The notes: a model not told the origin generated them from the sequence alone. A DNA stretch of 64,000 bases from Microlunatus antarcticus (GCF_014193425.1 NZ_JACHZG010000001.1:1736001-1800000), one strand, 5' to 3'; positions 50,101 through 58,250 are shown, counted from the first letter of the stretch. Numbers and translations: made by a program.

Positions 50101-50272
50101 CACCGACACGGACTACGGCCTGAACAACATCGTCTACGGCAACGCGGTCCCCGACGCTCTCCCGGGCTACGGCGTCCGGATGCCCTACAACGACGGGGGC
50201 AACGTCGTCGGCTGCGACAACGCCGCCTCCCGAGCCGCCCTGGGCATGAGCAACAAGACCTGCCAGAACTAG
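47186..50272 (+). CDS. Secreted multi-domain right-handed beta-helix protein
   Basis: 1028 residues. Signal peptide to about residue 40 (ATPAEA). Three tandem pairs of a carbohydrate-binding-like module (starting near 46, 271 and 494, each with GTYE[ND]DD, DSGGS, YLDGVKK and HT[IL]R[VI]VRTG) and a fibronectin type III domain (GYRVYR, TYTYDLVAVD). From about 725 a parallel beta-helix of the pectate-lyase type (VIRLTPGSYGANI, GYGFRVNGASNLVI, AIHLKNQTT, DAIQVWNTDTDYG). Probably a polysaccharide lyase or glycan-binding surface protein; catalytic residues cannot be assigned by eye. A strong terminator follows. Confidence 0.83.
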   Translation: MRSALFVLPTSSCAARIACTGAVAVFAMVAGSLVATPAEAATVVGQGTYENDDPAVTLNGSWSRVASNQDSGGSTSSLSGAGYAELSFKTSGIRWVTRKNSYSGMADVYLDGVKKATVDLYSSTTKTQQVAYEVTGLPESAHTIRVVRTGTKNAGSSSTNIQLDAFVAPDVHKPAAPSGLRAVVSGTDVNLSWTANPETDVKGYRVYRREGSSTTRTQIGSTTTDVRTLKDPSRSPGVTYTYDLVAVDTSDLVSPYSSAASVTMPISAKGAGTYEDDDAALTLSGAWSTVKSGMDSGGSYASLNGAGYAEISFKTSGIRWISRLNSYSGIADVYLDGVKKASVDLYSSTTRYQQVAYEAKGLTETDHTLRVVRTGTKNASSSSTSITLDAFVAPDIYPPAAPVGLTATPKTGSVQLGWTASPESDVIGYRVYRGAATGAPTAVTTKPVTDTGWTDDGLLPGATYRYQVTALDQGGNESPVSAVVTATVPMKALPAGTYEDDDTDALTLKGPWSRTTSTGANTDSGGSFSSLGDTGYVEMSFATSGVRWLARTNSSSGQADVYLDGVKRTTVDLYSSSTKFAQNVFEVDGLPETGHTIRIVRTGNKNAASVGRNITLDALVAPDVYAPAAPSALKATGTRTGAKLTWTPSAADDVASNRIFRRAAGSTTDVLVGEVPAGTTSFADVGLADGASYTWTVVARDTSGNDSTPSLGAAFTNAGDVYAAFPQRYATCPTATVTVSTRAQLLNAVSSATAGTVIRLTPGSYGANIDVYTAKGTPDKPIWICGPRTAVIDNADITRGYGFRVNGASNLVIAGMTVRNVQKGVAVLNSKAVTVADLRVENIGDEAIHLKNQTTDSTVIGNSIATTGLNSPNYGEGVYIGTAQGNWCLYNGCEPDTSDRNLVAFNDIRATTAEPMEAKAGTSDGTMWKNTLDGAAITSSDTDSLVQVMGNGWVIAGNTGAHTPNDAIQVWNTDTDYGLNNIVYGNAVPDALPGYGVRMPYNDGGNVVGCDNAASRAALGMSNKTCQN

Positions 50273-50322
50273 GGCGCGTGCCACCGGCGGGAGGGGTCCT
50301 TGGCCGGTGAACCAGCACGGAG

Positions 50323-50362
50323 AGCCGGCACCGACGCAGCGTGGCGTCGGTGCCGGCTTCTT
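50323..50362 (+). terminator. Rho-independent terminator after the beta-helix gene
   Basis: AGCCGGCACCGACGC pairs perfectly with GCGTCGGTGCCGGCT around AGCGTG, followed by TCTT. Confidence 0.88.
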
Positions 50363-50454
50363 GCTGTCCGCGGACGGTGTCCCGTGACCACGGTGAGGGC
50401 GTCGGAGCCCGACCTGCTCGGTCCCGCCGTCGGCGCGGCTGAGACGATCGTGCG

Positions 50455-51642
50455 ATGACCACGCCCACCACGTCCCTCGCGCCGCTGCGGGTCGCCATGA
50501 TCGGCAGCGCCTTCATGGGAGCCGCCCACTCGCACGCCTGGCGCAGCGCCCACCGCTTCTTCGACCTCCCCCGGCTGCCCGTGATGCAGGTCGTGGTGGG
50601 CCGCAACGAGGCGCGTACGCAGCAGGCCGCCGACCAGCTCGGCTGGGCCGAGGCCAGCACCGACTGGCGCGCGGTCGTCGAGCGCGAGGACGTGGACCTC
50701 GTCGACATCTGCACGCCGGGCGACACCCACCACGACATCGCCCTGGCCGCGCTGGCCGCGGGCAAGCACGTGCTCTGCGAGAAGCCGCTGGCCAACTCGG
50801 TCGCCGAGGCCGAGGAGATGACGGCCGCGGCGGACGCGGCCGTCGCCCGGGGCGTGTACGCGATGTGCGGCTTCACCTACCGCCGCGTCCCGGCGCTGTC
50901 GCTGGCCCGTGAGCTGGTCGCCGAGGGGCGCCTCGGCACCATCCGGCAGGTCCGGGCGCAGTACCTGCAGGACTGGCTGGCCGACGCCGACGTCCCGCTC
51001 ACCTGGCGGATGGACAAGTCGCTGGCGGGGTCCGGCGCGCTCGGCGACACCGGCGCGCACGTGATCGACGCGACGCAGTGGATCACCGGCCAGTCGATCA
51101 CCGGCGTGTCCGGGCTGCTCGAGACCTTCGTGACCAGCCGCCCGGTCGCCGGCCAGGCGTCGGGGCTCGGGGGCGTCGGCGACGCGACGGGGGAGCGCGG
51201 TCCGGTCACCGTCGACGACGCCGCCCTGTTCACCGCCCGCTTCGACGGCGGTGCGATCGGGTCCTTCGAGGCCACCCGGTTCGCGCTGGGCCGCAAGAAC
51301 GCGATCCGCATCGAGATCAACGGGACCGACGGCTCGCTCGCCTTCGACTTCGAGGACATGAACGTCCTGAACTTCTACGACGGGACCCAGCCGTCCCGGC
51401 TGCAGGGCTTCACACGGATCTACGTCACCGAGCCCGACCACCCGTACGTCGGCGCCTGGTGGCCGCCGGGCCACGGGCTCGGCTACGAGCACGGCTTCAC
51501 CCACCAGGTCGTCGACCTCGTGCGCGCGATCGGGGCCGGCGAGCAGCCGCAGCCCGGCTTCGCCGACGCCCTCGCGGTGCAGCGCGTGCTCGACGCCGTC
51601 GAGCGCAGCGCGGCCGACCGTTCCACCTGGACAGGAGTCTGA
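50455..51642 (+). CDS. Gfo/Idh/MocA family oxidoreductase
   Basis: NAD(P)-dependent sugar or cyclitol dehydrogenase. 395 residues: Rossmann start LRVAMIGSAFMGAAHSHAW, VDICTPGDTHHDIALAALAAGKHV, catalytic EKPLAN motif, GFTYRRVPAL, GSGALGDTGAHVIDATQW, and the C-terminal beta-sheet domain with EINGTDGSLAFDFEDMN. Its TGA overlaps the ATG of the ThuA-like gene (TGATG), so the two are an operon, a pairing common in sugar catabolism. Substrate unknown. Confidence 0.92.
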   Translation: MTTPTTSLAPLRVAMIGSAFMGAAHSHAWRSAHRFFDLPRLPVMQVVVGRNEARTQQAADQLGWAEASTDWRAVVEREDVDLVDICTPGDTHHDIALAALAAGKHVLCEKPLANSVAEAEEMTAAADAAVARGVYAMCGFTYRRVPALSLARELVAEGRLGTIRQVRAQYLQDWLADADVPLTWRMDKSLAGSGALGDTGAHVIDATQWITGQSITGVSGLLETFVTSRPVAGQASGLGGVGDATGERGPVTVDDAALFTARFDGGAIGSFEATRFALGRKNAIRIEINGTDGSLAFDFEDMNVLNFYDGTQPSRLQGFTRIYVTEPDHPYVGAWWPPGHGLGYEHGFTHQVVDLVRAIGAGEQPQPGFADALAVQRVLDAVERSAADRSTWTGV

Positions 51643-52397
51643 TGACCGACCTCCCCACGACCTCGGGCGCAGCCACCGATCGACCGAAGCGGCGTGCCCT
51701 CGTCGTCCGCGGCGGGTGGGACGGGCACGTCCCGATCGAGGCCACGGACCGCTTCCTCCCGTTCCTCGAGGAGCAGGGCTTCGACGTGCGCGTCGAGGAC
51801 AGCCCCGAGGTCTACACCGACGCCGCGGCGATGGCTGCGACCGACCTGGTCCTGCAGTGCTACACGATGGGCACGGCCAGCAACGAGGCCGTGGCCGGGC
51901 TCCGGGCCGCGATCGAGGCGGGCACGGGGTTCGCCGGCTGGCACGGCGGCATCGCCGACTCGTTCCGCAACACCAGCGACTACCTCCACCTGGTGGGCGG
52001 CTCGTTCGCCTGCCACCCGGCCCGCGACCCCGAGCACAAGATGGGCGACCAGACCGACAACTACGTGTCGTACGTCGTGAACGTGCTGCCCGAGCACGCC
52101 GACCACCCGGTCATGGCTGGGCTCGAGGACTTCGAGCTCTACACCGAGCAGTACTGGGTGATCTCGGACGACTACATCGACGTGCTGGCGACGACGACCC
52201 AGGCCGCCCGGCCCGGCGACCCGTGGCACCGTCCCGTCGTCTCGCCCGCCGTCTGGACCCGCAGCTGGGGCGAGGGCCGCGTGTTCGTCGCCACGCCGGG
52301 GCACAGCCTCGACGTCCTCGACCACCCGAGCGTGCGCACCCTGGTCGAGCGTGGGCTGCTCTGGGCGTCCCGGGGGTCGGACGCCCCGTACGCCTGA
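51642..52397 (+). CDS. ThuA-like trehalose-utilisation family protein
   Basis: 251 residues, class I glutamine-amidotransferase-like fold. RRALVVRGGWDGHVP, FDVRVEDSPEVYTD, GTGFAGWHGGIADSFRNTSDY, GGSFACHPARDPEHK, and EQYWVISDDYIDVLATT match ThuA proteins, which occur with Gfo/Idh dehydrogenases in disaccharide use. ACAGGAG lies a few bases upstream of the ATG. Likely acts on an oxidised sugar made by its coupled neighbour; this is inference. Confidence 0.88.
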   Translation: MTDLPTTSGAATDRPKRRALVVRGGWDGHVPIEATDRFLPFLEEQGFDVRVEDSPEVYTDAAAMAATDLVLQCYTMGTASNEAVAGLRAAIEAGTGFAGWHGGIADSFRNTSDYLHLVGGSFACHPARDPEHKMGDQTDNYVSYVVNVLPEHADHPVMAGLEDFELYTEQYWVISDDYIDVLATTTQAARPGDPWHRPVVSPAVWTRSWGEGRVFVATPGHSLDVLDHPSVRTLVERGLLWASRGSDAPYA

Positions 52398-52415
52398 GGT
52401 GGGCGCGACCGCCGG

Positions 52416-52982
52416 ATGGATTTGAGCGAGTTGAGCGCGGCCGACGACCTGCTGAGCCGCCTGCGGGCCTGGGCGGCTCCCACCGAGCAGCAGGGGCGCC
52501 TGCGCGAGGCGTACGAGCGCTTCCTCGACGGCGAGGGGGCGGCTGCCCTGCGTCGTGAGCGAGGGGCGGACCACGTCACCGCCAGCTGCTTCGTCTTCTC
52601 CGCCGACCTGGAGCGGACGGTCCTCTGCTACCACCGCAAGGGTCGCTTCTGGGTGCAGACGGGGGGACACGTGGAGCCCGACGACGCCTCGGTACCGGCG
52701 GCCGCGCTGCGCGAGGCCCGGGAGGAGGCGGGTCTGACGGGGCTGACGCTCGTGCCCGGTGTCCTGGACCTCGACCGCCACGCCCTGTCGGGCGCCTTCG
52801 GGGCGTGCCGGACCCACTGGGACGTCGGGTTCGCGGCCCTGACCGCGGGCAGCGACCTCCCGCGGGTGAGCGACGAGAGCGAGCAGGTGGGCTGGTTCCC
52901 GGTCGACGACCTGCCCGCGCCGCTCGCCTCCCGGGTCTCCGACCGGCTCCGGCACCTGCGCGACGCCGTACGGCAGGGCTGA
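52416..52982 (+). CDS. NUDIX hydrolase
   Basis: 188 residues with an N-terminal helical extension (residues 1-50) and a NUDIX domain. The box reads GGHVEPDDASVPAAAL then REAREEAGL: the catalytic REAREE core is intact, while the first Glu of the classical motif is replaced by Asp and one residue is added before the core, as in other actinobacterial members. Substrate unknown. ATG start 18 bp after the ThuA gene. Convergent with the beta-lactamase-like gene, whose stop is 3 bp away. Confidence 0.9.
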   Translation: MDLSELSAADDLLSRLRAWAAPTEQQGRLREAYERFLDGEGAAALRRERGADHVTASCFVFSADLERTVLCYHRKGRFWVQTGGHVEPDDASVPAAALREAREEAGLTGLTLVPGVLDLDRHALSGAFGACRTHWDVGFAALTAGSDLPRVSDESEQVGWFPVDDLPAPLASRVSDRLRHLRDAVRQG

Positions 52983-52984
52983 CG

Positions 52985-53959
52985 TCAGAGGCTGCGGAGG
53001 CTCGCGAGCGCCACGTCGACGCTGGGGGCCTCGTCGTTGGCGAGGACGACGACGTCGAGGTCCTGGTCGGGCAGGTAGGCCAGCAGGGACTGGTAGCCGG
53101 GGTTGTCGCCCGGGTGGATCCGCGCGGGGTGACCCCTCACGCGACCGAGGAACGTGCCGTAGCCGTACGCCTCGGTGACGACCGCACCCTCCGGCCCGGC
53201 CGAGCCGGTGACGGCGTACGGCGTCCACAGCTGCTCGGCGGTGTCGGAGCCGAGGAGGAGCCCCCTCCGGAGGGCCTGGTTCAGCGCGACGAGGTCGTCG
53301 ACGGTCGTCCAGAGGTCGCCCGTCCCGGGGAGGCGCGTGAACCCCTCGTCCAGCGGCACGAGCTCCCCGCCACGGTGGCCGAGGGCGACGTCGTCGGTCG
53401 GCGGGACCTGGCCCGACGTGGTGGCGCGGAGCCCGGCGGGGGCGAGGACGAGCTCGGCGGCGACGGCGCCGTAGTCGGTGCCGGCGGCCGCCTCGACCAC
53501 GAGGGCGGCGACCAGGAAGCCGGGTCCGCTGTAGCGCCAGTCGCGCCCGGGCGAGGACACCGGGGGAGACGCGGCGATCAGGGCGAGTAGCTCGTCGCGG
53601 GCGGGAGGGCTGGTCAGGAACGTGCCGGGCAGGCCCTCGACGTCACCCCAGTGACCCAGCCCGGACGTCTGACCGAGGAGCTGGCGCAGCGTGACGGCCT
53701 CCCAGGGCGGCGGCACGTCGCCGAGCCAGCGACGGATCGGCGCGTCCAGGGTCAGCGTGCCCAGCTCCACGAGGCGCAGGGCGACGACGGAGACGACGAG
53801 CTTGCTGATCGAGCCGGCCTGGAAGCGCAGCCGGGGCGAGCACGGCGGCCCGCCGGCCTGCGCGGCGAAGCCGGCCGACGTCTCCTCGAGCACGGTGCCC
53901 GACCGCACCACCTTGGCCGTCCCCGACCAGCGCGGGCTCACGGGCGCGTCGGTCGTCAT
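52985..53959 (-). CDS. Serine hydrolase, beta-lactamase / penicillin-binding family (class C-like)
   Basis: 324 residues. SxxK motif as SISK in FQAGSISKLVVSVVAL, the YxN-equivalent as YSG in DWRYSGPGF, GLGHWGD, and HPGDNPGY near the end in place of KTG. No signal peptide, so it is probably a cytoplasmic esterase or peptidase rather than a true beta-lactamase. The ATG at 53959 has TACGGT 6 nt upstream (leaderless); longer upstream reading to 54034 would run into the next promoter and is rejected. Confidence 0.87.
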   Translation of the reverse strand: MTTDAPVSPRWSGTAKVVRSGTVLEETSAGFAAQAGGPPCSPRLRFQAGSISKLVVSVVALRLVELGTLTLDAPIRRWLGDVPPPWEAVTLRQLLGQTSGLGHWGDVEGLPGTFLTSPPARDELLALIAASPPVSSPGRDWRYSGPGFLVAALVVEAAAGTDYGAVAAELVLAPAGLRATTSGQVPPTDDVALGHRGGELVPLDEGFTRLPGTGDLWTTVDDLVALNQALRRGLLLGSDTAEQLWTPYAVTGSAGPEGAVVTEAYGYGTFLGRVRGHPARIHPGDNPGYQSLLAYLPDQDLDVVVLANDEAPSVDVALASLRSL

Positions 53960-53965
53960 GGTCCG

Positions 53966-53971
53966 ACCGTA
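53966..53971 (-). promoter_or_regulatory. -10 element, leaderless promoter of the beta-lactamase-like gene
   Basis: TACGGT on the minus strand, 6 nt from the ATG at 53959. Confidence 0.5.
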
Positions 53972-54084
53972 CGGTGACGGCTCGCGCCGAGGCCCGCACA
54001 GGAGACGCACAGGCCGGACCGGGCGGACGGACATCCCCGTTCCCTACGGTGAACGCACCCAGACGCCGACCCGGGGGAGCAGAC

Positions 54085-55014
54085 GTGCAGGACGACCGAT
54101 CGCCGCAGACCTACGAGGGTCGGCCGTACGACCGGCCCGAGGAGGAGCTCACCGACCAGGGGCTGCGGTTCGACGTGGTGACGGTGCTGAGCCGGCGGAA
54201 CCTGCTGCGCGCCCTCGGGCTCGGCGCGACGGCCGTGACCCTGGCGGCCTGCGGGGCGGACGCCACCACCTCGAGCACCCCGACGGGCTCGTCGGCGTCG
54301 ACCTCGTCCGGCGAGATCCCCGACGAGACGGCCGGCCCCTACCCCGGCGACGGCTCGAACGGGCCCGACGTGCTCGAGCAGAGCGGGATCGTGCGGAGCG
54401 ACATCCGGTCGAGCTTCGGGGAGGCGAACGGGACGGCCGAGGGCGTGCCGCTGACGATCGCCCTGACGGTCCGCGACCTCGCGAACGCCGGGGCCGCCTT
54501 CGCCGGCGCCGCGGTCTACGTGTGGCACTGCGACCGCGACGGTGGCTACTCGCTCTACTCCGACCAGATCACGGGCGAGAACTACCTGCGCGGGGTCCAG
54601 GTCGCCGGCGCCGACGGGACGGTGACGTTCACCAGCATCTTCCCGGCCTGCTACACGGGCCGTTGGCCTCACATCCACTTCGAGGTCTACCCCGACCAGG
54701 CCAGCATCGTCGACAGCACGAAGGCGATCTCCACCTCCCAGGTCGCGCTGCCGAAGGAGGCCTGCGACGCCGTGTACGCCACCGACGGCTACGCGACGTC
54801 GGTGTCGACCCTGGCCCAGGTCAGCCTGGCCGACGACAACGTCTTCGGCGACGACGACGGGGCGAGCCAGCTCGGCACCGTGACGGGCGACGTGGAGGCC
54901 GGCTACCGCGTCGCGCTCGACGTCGGGGTCGACACCCGGACCGCTCCCGCCGCCGGGCAGGCGCCCGGCGGGCGGGGCGGCGGCCGGCCTCCGGGGGCAC
55001 CACCGTCCCGGTAG
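54085..55014 (+). CDS. Tat-exported intradiol ring-cleavage dioxygenase-like lipoprotein
   Basis: 309 residues. A 35-residue cytoplasmic lead precedes a twin-arginine signal with lipobox (SRRNLLRALGLGATAV then TLAACGA), so the mature protein should be membrane-anchored outside the cell. The catalytic domain keeps the iron ligand set of intradiol dioxygenases: Tyr in GENYLRG, Tyr in ACYTGR and both His of WPHIHFEVYP. Acidic/Ser tether and a Gly/Pro-rich tail flank it. GTG 54085 has GGGGGAG upstream. Substrate of these extracellular relatives is unknown. Confidence 0.87.
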   Translation: MQDDRSPQTYEGRPYDRPEEELTDQGLRFDVVTVLSRRNLLRALGLGATAVTLAACGADATTSSTPTGSSASTSSGEIPDETAGPYPGDGSNGPDVLEQSGIVRSDIRSSFGEANGTAEGVPLTIALTVRDLANAGAAFAGAAVYVWHCDRDGGYSLYSDQITGENYLRGVQVAGADGTVTFTSIFPACYTGRWPHIHFEVYPDQASIVDSTKAISTSQVALPKEACDAVYATDGYATSVSTLAQVSLADDNVFGDDDGASQLGTVTGDVEAGYRVALDVGVDTRTAPAAGQAPGGRGGGRPPGAPPSR

Positions 55015-55035
55015 CGCAGCGTCTGGAGAAGAGCG

Positions 55036-55425
55036 TCAGCCCTCGAGCAGCTCACGCAGCCGTTCGAGGTCGGCCCGCACCAGGCCGGCGTCGCGCTCGA
55101 GCTCCTCGTCGGTCATGGCCAGCTGCCGCACGCTGAACACCACCTCGGTGCCGTCGGGGTGGGGGACGGCGCGCAGGGGGTTGTAGGTGGTCGTCCCGTC
55201 GGGCGTGGTCACCGCGTGGTCGAGGACCCCGTACGCGTTGCGCTCGGCGAAGACGACCCGCACCTCGCCCATGGGCCCGGCCACGACCAGGGCGTCGCCC
55301 TCCCGGGTCACCTCGCTCGAGGCCAGGCCCGCGGCCCAGCGGGCCAGGTTGTCCGGCTCGGCGGCGAAGGCGTACACCTCGTCCGGCGGTCGGTGGACGA
55401 CGACGCTGACGTGACGGCTCTCCAT
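55036..55425 (-). CDS. SRPBCC family protein
   Basis: 129 residues with a START/Bet v1-like fold: VSVVVHRPPDEVYAFAAEPDNLARWAAGL and VFSVRQLAMTDEELERDAGLV are the hallmark start and C-terminal helix (each broken only by loop). A hydrophobic-ligand or co-chaperone role is typical; nothing specific can be said. The ATG at 55425 follows TAGCAT by 7 nt on the minus strand. Ten bp separates this start from the stop of the MFS gene behind it, which reads the same way. Confidence 0.85.
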   Translation of the reverse strand: MESRHVSVVVHRPPDEVYAFAAEPDNLARWAAGLASSEVTREGDALVVAGPMGEVRVVFAERNAYGVLDHAVTTPDGTTTYNPLRAVPHPDGTEVVFSVRQLAMTDEELERDAGLVRADLERLRELLEG

Positions 55426-55435
55426 CCACCCGATG

Positions 55436-56689
55436 CTAGGGAACGGCGACGACAGCTCCGGACGACCCCGGCAGCAGGCTCGGGGTCTTCCGCAGGACCA
55501 GCGCCAGCACGCCGACGACGACGACCAGCCCGGCGGCGAGCAGCACCACGCGCGGCCAGCCGGCGCTGCTCCAGGCGTGGCCGCCGAGGGCGCCGAAGAC
55601 CGACGACCCGACGTAGTAGGTGCTGAGGTAGAGGGAGGCCGCCTGCCCGGTCGCGAGCCCGGCCGCGTGCGCGCGGGCGGGGACCCACCCGCTCGCCACG
55701 CCGTGGATGGTGAAGAAGCCGGTGATGACCAGCGCGAGCCCGACGACGAGCAGGGGCAGCGACGCCGGCAGGGTCAGGAGCACGCCGAGCAGGGCGACGG
55801 CGCACCCGAGCGGCAGCACGGCCCGCCGCCCGTAGCGGTCGGCCAGGCGCCCGGACACCGCCGAGCTGACCGAGCCGAGCGGGTAGACGCAGAAGAGCAG
55901 GCTGGCGGCGGCCAGGCCGAGGTGGAACGGGTCGAGCGCGAGCCGGAACCCGACGGTGTTGAACACGACGGTCAGCACCCCGATCGAGCAGCCGCCGATC
56001 AGGAACAGCGCCAGCAGACCGCGGTCGGTCACGGCGAGCCGGGTGGTCTGCCAGACGGAGCGCCAGCCGGCCGCCCGGGGGACGAACTGCTCGGACCTCG
56101 GCAGCAGGACGCGGACCACGACCGCGCACACGAGCCCCAGGGCGGCGGCCGCCGCGAGGGCCCAGCGCCAGCCGGCCGCCTCGGCCACCGCGCCGGTCAG
56201 CAACCGCCCGGTCATGCCCCCGAGCGCCGTACCGCCGACGTAGAGGCCGACCGCCCTGGCGTGGCTCGCGGGGTGCAGCTCCTCGCGCAGGTACGCCGTC
56301 GCCACCGCCGGGAGGCCGGCGAGCGCGACGCCCTCGAGGGTCCGCAGCGCGAGCAGGGCGGGCCAGCTCGGTGCCAGGGCGCAGGCGACGCCGACGAGCG
56401 CGGAGAGGGCGAGCGAGGCGTGGATGAGCGGCGTACGCCCGTAGCGGTCGGACAGCGGCCCGGCCACGAGCAGCGCGACGGCGAGCCCGAGCGTGGTGGC
56501 CGACAACGACCAGGCGCTCGCACCCGCGCCTACCCCGAACTGCTCGGCCAGCGCCGGGAGCACGGCCTGCGTGCTGTAGAGGAGGGTGAAGGTCGCGACG
56601 CCGGCCGCGAACAGCGCCACCACGATGCGTCGGTAGCCGGACGTGCCCGGCCGGTGGCCCACGAGCTCGGCCGCGATCTGCGTGCTCAC
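55436..56689 (-). CDS. MFS transporter (AraJ/drug-efflux type)
   Basis: 417 residues, twelve membrane helices. TLLYSTQAVLPALAEQFGVG in TM1, motif A GPLSDRYGRTPLIH and its half-repeat SGRLADRYGRRAVL between TM2-3 and TM8-9. Resembles inner-membrane efflux proteins such as YnfM or AraJ. GTG 56689. Divergent from a LysR regulator 96 bp away, which is the usual arrangement for a regulated exporter. Confidence 0.88.
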   Translation of the reverse strand: MSTQIAAELVGHRPGTSGYRRIVVALFAAGVATFTLLYSTQAVLPALAEQFGVGAGASAWSLSATTLGLAVALLVAGPLSDRYGRTPLIHASLALSALVGVACALAPSWPALLALRTLEGVALAGLPAVATAYLREELHPASHARAVGLYVGGTALGGMTGRLLTGAVAEAAGWRWALAAAAALGLVCAVVVRVLLPRSEQFVPRAAGWRSVWQTTRLAVTDRGLLALFLIGGCSIGVLTVVFNTVGFRLALDPFHLGLAAASLLFCVYPLGSVSSAVSGRLADRYGRRAVLPLGCAVALLGVLLTLPASLPLLVVGLALVITGFFTIHGVASGWVPARAHAAGLATGQAASLYLSTYYVGSSVFGALGGHAWSSAGWPRVVLLAAGLVVVVGVLALVLRKTPSLLPGSSGAVVAVP

Positions 56690-56785
56690 GTGGCACCAAT
56701 CTGCCCGGAGCGGGGTGATGCGTCCAATGCACGAACGGGCGGAGCTTCATACGCGAACCGCATGACGTCGCGTTACGGTCAGGCC

Positions 56786-57670
56786 GTGCAGATCCGCGAC
56801 CTCGGCTGGCTCGTCACCGTCGCCGACCACCAGCACGTCTCCTCGGCCGCGGACGCGCTCGGGACCTCGCAACCCACCCTGTCGCGGGCCTTGGCCCGGT
56901 GCGAGGCCGAGCTCGGCGCGCGGCTCTTCGAGCGCGTGCCCGACGGCGTCCGGCTCACCCCGGCGGGCGCGCTCGTGGTCGACGCGGCCCGCGACCTGAC
57001 CTCACGCTGGACCCAGCTGACGGGCTCGCTGGCCCGGGTGCTGGACAGCGGGACGGGGCTCGTGCGGCTCGCGTTCCTCGACTCCATGGCGACCTCCCTG
57101 GTGCCGTCGCTGCTGCGCGCGTTCCACGCGCACGCACCCCAGGTCCGCGTCCAGCTGCGGCAGGAGCCGGGCCACGAGATCGCCCGCGACTTCGGGCTCG
57201 GCGCCGTCGACCTGGCGGTCACCTCGGCCGCGCCCGAGGGCCCGTACGGCTGGCACGTCCTGCAGCAGGAACGGCTCGTGCTCGTCGTGCCCGGCACGCA
57301 CGCGTGGCGCGGTCGGACGGAGGTGGCGCTGGCCGAGCTGGGGTCGGAGGAGCTGATCACCACCCCGGCGGGGTTCGGGCACCGCCAGCTCGTCGACGGC
57401 CTGCTGCGCCAGGCGGGCGTGGCGCCGTCGATCTCGTTCGAGAGCCAGGACCTCGCCACGATCGAGGGGCTGGTCGCGGCCGGCCTCGGCGTCGCCGTCG
57501 TGCCGGAGGCGTTCGCGGGGCACTCGGGCACGGTCGGCCTGCGGCTCACCGCCGCCGGCGCACGGCGGACCATCGGGCTGACCTGGCGCACCGACCGCGA
57601 GCTGACGCCGCCGGCGCAACGGTTCCTCGACTTCGTCGTCAGCGGACGAGCGGGCCCGGCTCCCGGCTGA
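56786..57670 (+). CDS. LysR family transcriptional regulator
   Basis: 294 residues: N-terminal winged helix (IRDLGWLVTVADHQHVSSAADALGTSQPTLSRALARCEAELGARLFER, with the recognition helix at SQPTLSRAL) and a substrate-binding domain (VRLAFLDSMATSLVPSLLRAF, LGVAVVPE). GTG 56786 is preferred since QIRDLGWL matches family N-termini; an ATG 24 bp upstream is possible. It probably controls the divergent MFS gene. The 3' end overlaps the convergent TetR gene by 32 bp. Confidence 0.92.
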   Translation: MQIRDLGWLVTVADHQHVSSAADALGTSQPTLSRALARCEAELGARLFERVPDGVRLTPAGALVVDAARDLTSRWTQLTGSLARVLDSGTGLVRLAFLDSMATSLVPSLLRAFHAHAPQVRVQLRQEPGHEIARDFGLGAVDLAVTSAAPEGPYGWHVLQQERLVLVVPGTHAWRGRTEVALAELGSEELITTPAGFGHRQLVDGLLRQAGVAPSISFESQDLATIEGLVAAGLGVAVVPEAFAGHSGTVGLRLTAAGARRTIGLTWRTDRELTPPAQRFLDFVVSGRAGPAPG

Positions 57671-58217
57671 GGGCCAGCAGGGTGTCGCGCATCCGGGCGA
57701 CCTCGGCCGGGTCGAGCCGGCCCTCGAAGAGCGTGGCGAGCGCGACGCCGTCCGCGGCGCGGGTCAGCACCGCCGTGCGCTCCGGGTCGAGACCGTCCTC
57801 GGCGAAGGCGTCGCGCCAGCGCTGCGAGTGCTGCTGAGCGTCGGCCACGACCTCCGGGAACGTGTTGAGCGCGGCCATCACGGTGGCCTCCTCGCGGAAC
57901 GCGGCCCCGTCGGCGAGGTCGTGCAGCGTCGCCCGCACGTACGCGCGCACCAGTCGGCCCGGTTCGTGGTCGTCGGGGTCCAGGTGGGCGTCCACGAGGA
58001 CCGCCCAGCGTTCGGCGACATGCTCCGACAGCGCCAGCATCAGCGCCTCCCGGTTGGGGAAGTGGTGCAGCAGCCCGCCCTTGGAGACGCCCGCCTCCGC
58101 GGCGACGACGTCGAGGCTGGCCCGCGGGCCGTGCTCCACCAGGGCGCGCGACGCGGCCTCGAGCAGGGCGAGCCGGGTCCGGGCGGGGTCGCGGACACGG
58201 CGGGGCTCGGACGGCAC
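57639..58217 (-). CDS. TetR family transcriptional regulator
   Basis: 192 residues. HTH at about 25-55 (SLDVVAAEAGVSKGGLLHHFPNREALM). The C-terminal ligand domain is of the TetR_C type. Divergent from a DHA2-type MFS exporter; a palindrome (58251-58264) overlaps the exporter promoter and lies 34 bp from this gene's start, so it probably represses both. GTG start. Confidence 0.92.
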   Translation of the reverse strand: MPSEPRRVRDPARTRLALLEAASRALVEHGPRASLDVVAAEAGVSKGGLLHHFPNREALMLALSEHVAERWAVLVDAHLDPDDHEPGRLVRAYVRATLHDLADGAAFREEATVMAALNTFPEVVADAQQHSQRWRDAFAEDGLDPERTAVLTRAADGVALATLFEGRLDPAEVARMRDTLLALSREPGPLVR

Positions 58218-58250
58218 GAGACGAGACTACCGGGACGTGGTGATTAACCG

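Noticed and set aside
47192-50284. A 1030-codon antisense ORF opposite the beta-helix gene
   Set aside because: Its sequence is a shadow translation (Val/Gly/Asp/Arg-rich) and the plus-strand frame has a signal peptide and clear domains.
52985-53959. Secreted antibiotic-inactivating beta-lactamase
   Set aside because: There is no signal peptide and the third motif is HPG rather than KTG; a general serine hydrolase is the safer call.
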